The notes beneath the pieces were generated by a model, which was not told where the DNA came from, made no database searches, and worked only from the letters and a program-made list of their open reading frames with translations. Shown one piece after another: positions 1-7,000 of a stretch of DNA of 64,000 nucleotides. This DNA is from Salinarimonas sp. (GTDB lineage Bacteria; Pseudomonadota; Alphaproteobacteria; Rhizobiales; Beijerinckiaceae), in the NCBI RefSeq assembly GCF_040111675.1, contig NZ_CP157794.1, positions 4,758,444 through 4,822,443 on the forward strand, in the 5' to 3' direction. Each line of letters starts with the position of its first letter. Within the stretch, counting starts at the first letter, position 1. The position numbers and the translations under genes were made by a program.

Positions 1-1
1 C

Positions 2-1264
2 CGCGGCAGCTGCCCGCATTGCGGGGAGGGCGCCGACGGCAACGCCTGCGAGGCGTGCGGGCGCCCGATCGCCTGCACCGAGCTGCGCGACCCGGTCGTC
101 ACCCTGACCGGCGCGCCGGCGCGGGTCGGCGAGGCCCAGCGGCTCTTCTTCCTGATGTCGAAGCTCGGGCCGCGCCTCGACGTCGCCGTCAAGGAGACGC
201 GCATGTCGGCGCGCGCCTATGTCTGCGCGCAGTCGGTTCTCGACGACGGCGCGCCCGACATCCCGATCACCCAGCCCACGGGCTGGGGCCTGCCGGCTCC
301 GGTCGCGGGCTTCGAGGATCAGGTGCTCTACGTCTGGTTCGAGATGGCGGCCGGCTATCTCTACGGCGCCGCCCGCGCCCTCGATCCGCAGGCCGATACC
401 GTGCCGGCCCTCTGGGAGGCGGCCAGGCGCGCCTTCTCCGGCGACCGCGAGATCGTCCACTGCTACGGCTTCGACAACACCTGGTACCACACGCTGCTGT
501 TCCCGGCGGTCTACGCCGCGCTCGACATGGGGCTCGTCGCGCCGCGCACGCACGTGGTCAACGAGCTCCTCGACCTCGACGGCTCGAAGTTCTCCACGAG
601 CCGCAACCACCTGATCTGGGGGCGCGACCTCCTCGCCGAGGCGCCCGCCGACGCCGTGCGCTACGGCCTGTGCCGGGCGCGTCCGCAGGGCGTGCGCGCG
701 AACTTCCGCCTCGACGCCTTCCTCGCCGACGCCAACGCGCTCTTCGCGGACGTCCTGCCCGGATGGTTCGCGGCGCTGGGCGGGCTCCTCGCGCCGCATG
801 GGGGCGTCGTTCCCGAGCCCGGCGCCTGGCTCGGCGACCACGAGGCCTACCTGGCCCGCATCCGGGGCTTCGTCGCCACCTGCGAGCGCGCCCTTTCGCC
901 GCAAAGCTACGACGCGCGCGAGGCGGCGGACGCGATCGCGACGTTCGTGGCCGACAGCCGCCGCTTCTGCGAGGCGCAGGCCGCCCTCGGCCTGGGCGGC
1001 GCGCAGGCCAACTACGCCCGAACGGCCGCGGCGGCGGGCTGCCTCGGCCTCGCCGCCTTCGCCATCCTCGCCGATCCGATCATGCCCGATCTCGCGGGGC
1101 GCATCCGCGCCGCCCTCGGCGTCGAGAACGATCCGGCCGCGGCGCTGCGTTTCCTTCCGTCCGGGCGCGCCGTCGACCCGGCGCGAATCGCCCTGCCCGG
1201 CGCCATCGCGGCGCCGCGCGTCGCCGCCGGTCTCGCCGCGCGGCGCGCGGCGGCCGCAGCCTGA
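2..1264 (+). CDS. Methionyl-tRNA synthetase-like protein (5' end outside window)
   Basis: The frame is open from base 2, so the N-terminal half with the HIGH motif lies outside the window. The visible part starts with two zinc knuckles (CPHC and CEAC), as in the MetRS connective insertion. It continues with a class I catalytic-core segment (YVWFEMAAGYLYG, then YGFDNTWYHT) and a KMSKS-type loop written GSKFSTSR. A short helical C-terminal region resembling an anticodon-binding domain follows. The gene runs 10 bp ahead of a binding-protein-like gene and points toward the enediyne-type block. Either housekeeping MetRS or a biosynthetic paralogue is possible; the odd neighbours favour a paralogue, but the missing half prevents a decision. 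Class I tRNA-ligase membership is sure; amino-acid specificity is inferred. Confidence 0.85.
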   Translation, partial: RGSCPHCGEGADGNACEACGRPIACTELRDPVVTLTGAPARVGEAQRLFFLMSKLGPRLDVAVKETRMSARAYVCAQSVLDDGAPDIPITQPTGWGLPAPVAGFEDQVLYVWFEMAAGYLYGAARALDPQADTVPALWEAARRAFSGDREIVHCYGFDNTWYHTLLFPAVYAALDMGLVAPRTHVVNELLDLDGSKFSTSRNHLIWGRDLLAEAPADAVRYGLCRARPQGVRANFRLDAFLADANALFADVLPGWFAALGGLLAPHGGVVPEPGAWLGDHEAYLARIRGFVATCERALSPQSYDAREAADAIATFVADSRRFCEAQAALGLGGAQANYARTAAAAGCLGLAAFAILADPIMPDLAGRIRAALGVENDPAAALRFLPSGRAVDPARIALPGAIAAPRVAAGLAARRAAAAA

Positions 1265-1274
1265 GGACGCGCGC

Positions 1275-2165
1275 ATGACGAGCCCCCGCCGGCCCGTGGT
1301 GCGGATCGGGGTCGTCGGCCCGCTGACCGGGCCGCGGGCCGAGTACGGCGAGCTTCTGCTCGAGGCGGCGCGCCTCGGCGCGGAGGCGGCCCGCGCGGCG
1401 CATCCCGCCGCGCCCGAGCCCGAGCTCGTCGCCGCCGACGACGCGGCCATGCCGGCGCCCGCGCGCGAGGCGGCGCGCCGGCTCCTCGCGGCGGGGGTCG
1501 ACGCGGTCGTCGGGCATTTCAACAGCGATGCCGCCGCCGAGGCGGGCCCGCTCTATCGCGAGGCCGGCGTGCCGCTGCTTCTGCCCGCGTCCACCCGCGA
1601 CGGCCTCGCCCGCGAGATCGGGGCGCTGCGGCTGTGCCCGACCGACGCCGATCAGGTGACTGCGCTGGCAGAGGCCCTCGCGGCGGTCGGCGCCGTCGCC
1701 CTCGCGACGGACGCGACGCCCTACGCCGCCCGGCTCGTCGCCGCGCTCGTCGCCCATCCGGCGCTCGCCGAGACGCGGACGACCATCGTCTCCCTCGCGG
1801 AGCCGGACCTCGCCGCGACGCCGGAGGCGGAGGCGATCGCGCTCCTGGGCACGCATCCCGCGATCCTCGCGGCGCTCGCGCGCTGGAGCGAGGCGGGCGC
1901 TCTCGGCGGTCGCCGGCTCCTCGCCTGCGACGATTGCAGCCTGCCGGCCTTCGCGGACGAGCTGCCGCCGGGGATCACGGTTTCGGTGGCGGCGCCGCGT
2001 CCGAGCTTCGCGGAGGCCGTGCGCGAGGCGATCGGCCTCGTCGTGCGGCATGCGGCCGCGCCCACCGGTCTCGGGCCGGCGCTGGCGGCGGACCCGCTCT
2101 TCGCGGAGGGCGAGCGGCGCGATGCGCGCTTCGCGCTGGTCGAGACGGCGCCGGCGCGCACCTGA
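1275..2165 (+). CDS. Type I periplasmic-binding-fold protein without signal peptide
   Basis: A 296-aa protein of the leucine/amide-binding (LIVBP, AmiC-like) fold. It opens directly with the first core strand (VRIGVVGPLTGPRAEYG), then shows the hinge region VVGHFNSDAAAEAGPLYREAGVP and a PAS-T substrate segment. No signal peptide or lipobox precedes the domain, so it should stay in the cytoplasm. It is shorter than transport-linked homologues (about 380-410 aa). ATG at 1275 lies 10 bp after the MetRS-like stop, indicating cotranscription. No permease or ATPase is adjacent, so a ligand sensor or accessory role is more likely than transport; this is inference. Confidence 0.75.
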   Translation: MTSPRRPVVRIGVVGPLTGPRAEYGELLLEAARLGAEAARAAHPAAPEPELVAADDAAMPAPAREAARRLLAAGVDAVVGHFNSDAAAEAGPLYREAGVPLLLPASTRDGLAREIGALRLCPTDADQVTALAEALAAVGAVALATDATPYAARLVAALVAHPALAETRTTIVSLAEPDLAATPEAEAIALLGTHPAILAALARWSEAGALGGRRLLACDDCSLPAFADELPPGITVSVAAPRPSFAEAVREAIGLVVRHAAAPTGLGPALAADPLFAEGERRDARFALVETAPART

Positions 2166-2248
2166 CAGCCGAGGACGGATCTCGACCGCGCCGGCGCGAT
2201 GGCTGTAGGAAGGCGGATCGTCACGAGCGACGGCGAGTTCGCGTCCCC

Positions 2249-3169
2249 ATGAGCCAGATCGGTCCCCTGCCCACCATCGACGTCGAGACGGCCTTCGCCC
2301 GCTACGAGGCGATCCGCCACCGGCTCCCGCAGGCGCGCTTTCCCGCGACGAGCCGTCGCGCGGCCACGCTGAGCGAGGTCGCGGAGGATTACGACGTCTT
2401 CGTGCTCGACGCCTTCGGCGTGCTCAATGTCGGCGAGCGCCCGATCGCGGGCGCCGTCGCGCGCATCGCAGAGCTGCGCGCGCGGGGCAAGCGCCTCTTC
2501 GTCCTCACCAACGGGGCGACGCATCGGCGCATCCACGCGCTGGAGAAATACGGCAAGCTCGGCTTCGACTTCACCGCCGAGGAGGTGGTCTCCTCGCGCG
2601 ACGTCGCCGCCGCCGCGCTGCAGGCCGCGCCGGAGGCCTTCCTCTGGGCCGCCGCCGCGGGGCCTGAGGCCGGCTTCGAGGATCTCGGCGCGCGGGTCGC
2701 GGATCTCGAAGCGGACCCGGCTCTGCTCGAGACGGCCGACGGGTTCCTGCTCCTGTCGAGCGCGAGCTGGCGCGCGGCCGACCAGGAGCGGCTCGTCGCC
2801 GCCCTGCAGGCGCGCCCGCGGCCGGTGGTCGTCGCCAATCCCGATCTCGTCGCGCCGCGCGAGACCGGGCTCACCCTCGAGCCCGGCTGGTGGGCGCACG
2901 ACCTCGCCGACCGCGCCGGCGTCGCGCCGGCCTTCTACGGCAAGCCCTTCCAGGACGCCTACGACGTGATCGTGGCGCGCTGCCCGGACGTCGCGCCGGC
3001 GCGCATCGCCATGGTCGGCGACACGCTCCACACCGACGTGCTCGGCGGGCGCGCGGCGGGCTTCGGCACGATCCTCGTCCTCGCCCACGGCCTCTTCGCC
3101 GGCCGGGACGCGGAGGACTTCGTCGCCCGCTCCGGCATCCGCCCGGACGTGCTCTGCGAGACGACGTGA
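2249..3169 (+). CDS. HAD-superfamily class IIA (NagD-like) phosphatase
   Basis: A 306-aa HAD hydrolase, expected to be a cytosolic Mg-dependent phosphatase. Motif I is present as DAFGVL (DxxGxL, residues ~50-55), motif II as the LTNGATH stretch, and motifs III/IV as YGKPF followed by MVGDTLHTDVLGG. A class IIA cap lies between motifs II and III. The length fits the alphaproteobacterial branch of the family. ATG at 2249 was chosen because the domain begins soon after it; upstream in-frame codons overlap the preceding gene. It is 83 bp downstream of the binding-fold gene, same strand, and converges on the block ending at 3185. The substrate is unknown. Confidence 0.85.
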   Translation: MSQIGPLPTIDVETAFARYEAIRHRLPQARFPATSRRAATLSEVAEDYDVFVLDAFGVLNVGERPIAGAVARIAELRARGKRLFVLTNGATHRRIHALEKYGKLGFDFTAEEVVSSRDVAAAALQAAPEAFLWAAAAGPEAGFEDLGARVADLEADPALLETADGFLLLSSASWRAADQERLVAALQARPRPVVVANPDLVAPRETGLTLEPGWWAHDLADRAGVAPAFYGKPFQDAYDVIVARCPDVAPARIAMVGDTLHTDVLGGRAAGFGTILVLAHGLFAGRDAEDFVARSGIRPDVLCETT

Positions 3170-3184
3170 GCCGCGGGCGCTCGC

Positions 3185-3544
3185 TCACAGGACGTTGCGG
3201 GCGATGACGATGGAGGAGATCCCGATCCAGAGCGTGTTGAAGGCGAGCAGGGTCGGCAGCAGCTTGCGCATCGAGGCCCAGATCAGCAGGCAGGAGGTGG
3301 CGAGCGTCAGGAAATGGAGCTGCCAGATCTCCTTGCCGAAGATCAGCCCCGGCACGATGATCGCCGCCTTGCTCATCCAGGCGGCGAACTCGACGACGTT
3401 GTAGTCGGTCCAGTAGCGCCGCTCGAACCAGTGGCGCATGCAGCCCGCGACGCTGCGCCAGCCGATGGCGCTGTAGAGCGCGAGCACGATGGCGAGGCCG
3501 GCGATGGCGGCGGCGGCGATGTGGGTCGTCGTGAGGGTGGCCAT
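3185..3544 (-). CDS. Small membrane protein, last gene of the enediyne-type operon
   Basis: A 119-aa protein with about three hydrophobic segments (residues ~9-28, ~58-72, ~78-110) and a charged loop WFERRYWTDYN between the first two. I do not recognise a family. It starts 19 bp downstream of the thioesterase stop on the same strand, so it is almost certainly in the same transcript. It ends 15 bp from the convergent HAD gene, leaving no room for a terminator between them. A membrane partner for UnbU or an export/tolerance role is conceivable, but nothing in the sequence shows it. Confidence 0.7.
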   Translation of the reverse strand: MATLTTTHIAAAAIAGLAIVLALYSAIGWRSVAGCMRHWFERRYWTDYNVVEFAAWMSKAAIIVPGLIFGKEIWQLHFLTLATSCLLIWASMRKLLPTLLAFNTLWIGISSIVIARNVL

Positions 3545-3563
3545 CGCGCAGAAGCCGTCCGCG

Positions 3564-4037
3564 TCAGGAATAGAGCTCGAGGGCGTCGGCGAGGCTGTCG
3601 GGCACGGGCACCGGCGTGAGGCCGCCGGTCCCGGCCTGCATGATGCCGATCTCCTGCGTGCCGCGCGCGACGAGCCGCGGCGCCCCGTCTCCGACGCGCC
3701 AATAGCCGAACCGCACGGCGACCCGGTTGCCGCGGCGGTGGGCCAGCGACATGCGCACCTCCACCCTGTCGAAGGCGTGCAGCTCCTCGAAGAACTCGGC
3801 GCCGACCGAGAGCGTGACGAGCCGCAGGCCGTCCTCGATCCTGCGCAGCAGGTCCGGCGCGTGGTCGCGCAGGAACATCTCGCGGCAGCGCCCCTGCCAC
3901 TCCAGGAAGTTGGCGAAATAGACGTTGCCGACGACGTTCGTCTCGCGGAAGCAGACGTCGTGGGCGTAGACGTATTCGCGCGGCGCCTCGGCGGCGGTCG
4001 CGGCCGCCGGGCGGTCATGCTCGAGCGTGAGCGGCAT
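3564..4037 (-). CDS. tebC: Enediyne-type hotdog thioesterase (TebC)
   Basis: A 157-aa hotdog-fold acyl-ACP thioesterase of the CalE7/SgcE10/DynE7 type, which releases the linear polyene made by the iterative PKS. The diagnostic block ETNVVGNVYFANF followed by WQGRCREMF occupies residues ~32-56. Asn34 and Arg52 have the spacing of the residues recalled as functional in CalE7. ATG at 4037 is preceded by GAGGAGA 8 nt upstream and overlaps the pksE 3' end by 23 bp. The longer in-frame start at 4163 lies deep in pksE and has no such site. Family assignment is strong; product length is not predictable. Confidence 0.93.
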   Translation of the reverse strand: MPLTLEHDRPAAATAAEAPREYVYAHDVCFRETNVVGNVYFANFLEWQGRCREMFLRDHAPDLLRRIEDGLRLVTLSVGAEFFEELHAFDRVEVRMSLAHRRGNRVAVRFGYWRVGDGAPRLVARGTQEIGIMQAGTGGLTPVPVPDSLADALELYS

Positions 4038-7000
4038 CGCTGATCTCCTCTGGCGCGCGCGGGCGCGGAGCGACGGTCGGGGTCTCGGCGAAGGCGATGG
4101 CGGCGATCGCGGGGCCGGAGGGCAGCGCGAGATCGACGAGGGCGATCCGCAGGCCGCCGGCATCCGCGGTCCGCACCCCGGCGAGCGGGGTAGCCTGCGT
4201 CGAGACCGGTCCGCGATCGGGCCGGCCGAGCTTGCGCAACGCCTCGTGAACGGCGAAGCGGCGCGCCGCGCTCGCGGGGTCGGCCGCCTCCGCGCCGACG
4301 AGGCTCGGATGCAGCGGCGCGCTTCCGCAGGCGAGCTCGGCGAGGGCCACGAGATCGCACCCGACGGGCGCGTCCGCGACGATCGCGAGCGTCGCGCGGG
4401 TCAGGTGGGCGAGCGTGAGGCAGCGGCCGTCGCCGGGGTGGAGGATGGGCCGGCCGTCGGCGCGCCGGGACACCGCGCCCGCGAGACCGAGATCGGCGAG
4501 AACGCCGGCCCGGCGCGCCGCGCGGTCGCAGGCCGTTCCGAGCCCGAGCGCGACCCGCGCGCCGGCGCCGGGCGCGACGTGCGCGATCGCCTGCGCCAGG
4601 TGCACCGGGGCGAGACCGGGCGCGCACGAGAGGATCGCCGCCGGGTCGAGATCGGCGACGGCGCGCAGGACGAGCCCGCTCCACCGTTCGACGCAGGCGC
4701 CGGTCTCGTCGAGCAGCGTCACGTCGAACGTGTGCAGCGGCGGCGCCGCCGCGCGGCGGCGGGCGAGGACGCGGATCGGCGCGCCGCCCGCGAAGCGCTC
4801 GATGCGCGCGACGCCGACGGGGATGAGCCTGTGATGCAGGAGCGTCGCCTGCACGCCGTGCAGCGCCGCGTCGCGCGCGCCCGGATCGCCGAGGACGAGA
4901 TCCTCGCTCTCGTAGGCGCCGAACCAGCGCGTGTCGCCGGCCTCGCGCAGCGCGAAATCCGCCGCGTCCGGCGCGACATGCGCATAGCCGGCTATGCGCT
5001 GGAAGAGCGGGCCGTGGAAGAAGAGCGGACCGTAGAGCCCGTCCGCGGCGATCGCCGGCGGGCCGGCCGGGGCGACCCGCGGAGCGTCGGCGTCCCGCAG
5101 CGCGGGCGCGAGCGTGAGCCGAGCGGACATGCGATCCGAGGCGTAGCCGTCGTCCTCGGCGCGCACGACGACCGCGACGCGCCCGTCCGGCTCGCGCAGG
5201 GCGGCGATCCGCAGGCCCGCGCCGGCCCGCGGCTCCACCGCGACGGCGCGCGCGAAGCGCAGGTCCTCGACGGCGACGACCGCGCCGCCGCCCGCGAGCG
5301 CGCAGGCCGCCTGCGCCATCGCCTCGAGGGCGAGGACGCCCGGCAGGATGCGGACGCCCTCGACCACGTGGTCGTCGAGCGCCCGATCGCGCGCGATGTC
5401 GAGCGTGGTGTCGACCACGAGCTCGACCCCTGGGAAATGCACCCGCGGCGCATCGAGGAAGCGCTGCAGCGGCAGCGCGCCCGCGCCGAGATCGAGGTGG
5501 GGCGGCGGCCCGAAGCGGCTCGTCACCGCGATCGTCCCGGTCGCGGGACGGTCGATCAGCGCGTCCTCGATCGCCGCGAGGGCGTCGTCCAGCGACAGCG
5601 CGTCGACGCCGCGCTGGGCGAGGCGCTCGATCGTGCCGAGCTGCGCGCCCATGCCGGGACCGGACCAGACGCTCCATTCGAGGGTGAGCGCCTGGGCGAG
5701 GCCGGGCGCGGCGCTCTCCACCGCCTGCGCCATGACGGCGTTCGCCAGCGCGTAATGCGCCTCGCCCTCGAGGCCGATGCGGCCGATGATCGAGCCGAAG
5801 GCGACGACGCGCGAGAGGGAGGGGCCCGCGGCCGCCATGGCGCCGGCGAGACCGTCGCGCTTCGGGCGCAGCGTCTCCGCGACGGTCTCCGGCGCGAGAT
5901 CCGCGAACCGCGTCGGCGTGTTCACGCCCGCGGCGTGCAGGAGCGCGGTCACCGGTCCCCAGCCGCGCGTCGCCTCCGCGAGGGCGGCGGACAGAGCCGG
6001 GGCGTCGGCGACGTCGGCTCGGGCGTAGCGCGCGCAGACGCCGCGTTCGACCGCGCGGGCGAGGGTCGCGGCCACGCGCGGATCGTCGGCCGGGCTGCGG
6101 CCGGCGAGGACGAGGCGTGCGCCGCTGCGTTCGGCGAGGCGCAGCGCGGCCTCGGCCCCGACCCCGCCGGCCCCGCCGGTGACGAGCATCACGTCGCCGG
6201 GTCCGAGCGGCGCGACCTGCGCGAGCGCCGGCGTCGCGGGCGCGAAGACCGGCGTCTCGAGGCGTCCGTCGGCGGTGACGCGCAGCTCGTCGAACACCCG
6301 GAACGGTCTCGCCAGCGCCGCACGCAGGGCGGCGTCGGGGGCGCCGCGCGCGCGGTCGACCAGGCGCAGCGATGCGCCGCCGCCCTCGGCGACGATCGAG
6401 CGAGCGAAGGCGCCGAGCGGCAGGCCGGCATGGCAGATCGTCAGCGCGTCGATGCTCGGGTCGCGCCGCGCCGCCTGCACGGCGGCGACGAGCGCGGCGT
6501 CGGCGGGCGCCGCGTCGGGCAGCCAGAGAAGCGCGGTCTCGCCCTCGGGCGCGTCGGCGACGAGGCCGCGGCGGACGGGCTCGTCGGGATTCGCGACGGG
6601 CGCGCCGAGAAGACGCATCCGGGAGGGCGGGGCGTCCGCGGCGGGGCCGCGATCGGCCCAGCGCATGGCGTAGGGCGCGATCCACGGCCGGACGCCGGCG
6701 ACGCGCGTCTCCGGCGCCTCCTCCGCGTCGAGGGCGCCGATCTCGGAGAGCGCGGCGGCGAGCTCGGCGAGGGAGGCGTTGGCGAAATCCGTCGGCGCGC
6801 GGAGCGGCCGCGTTCCGGCCTCCCGAGCGGACTGCGCCACGAGCCGCGCGACGGCCAGCGAATTGAGGTGCAGATCGTCGAGGAAGCGCCAGCTCGGGTC
6901 GAGCGTCTGCGCCGGCAGGCCGGTCGCCTCCGCGGCGGCGCGGCGCACGGCGCTCAGGGCATCGCCCGGATCGCCGCCGTCGCCGCGATCGGCGGGCGTG

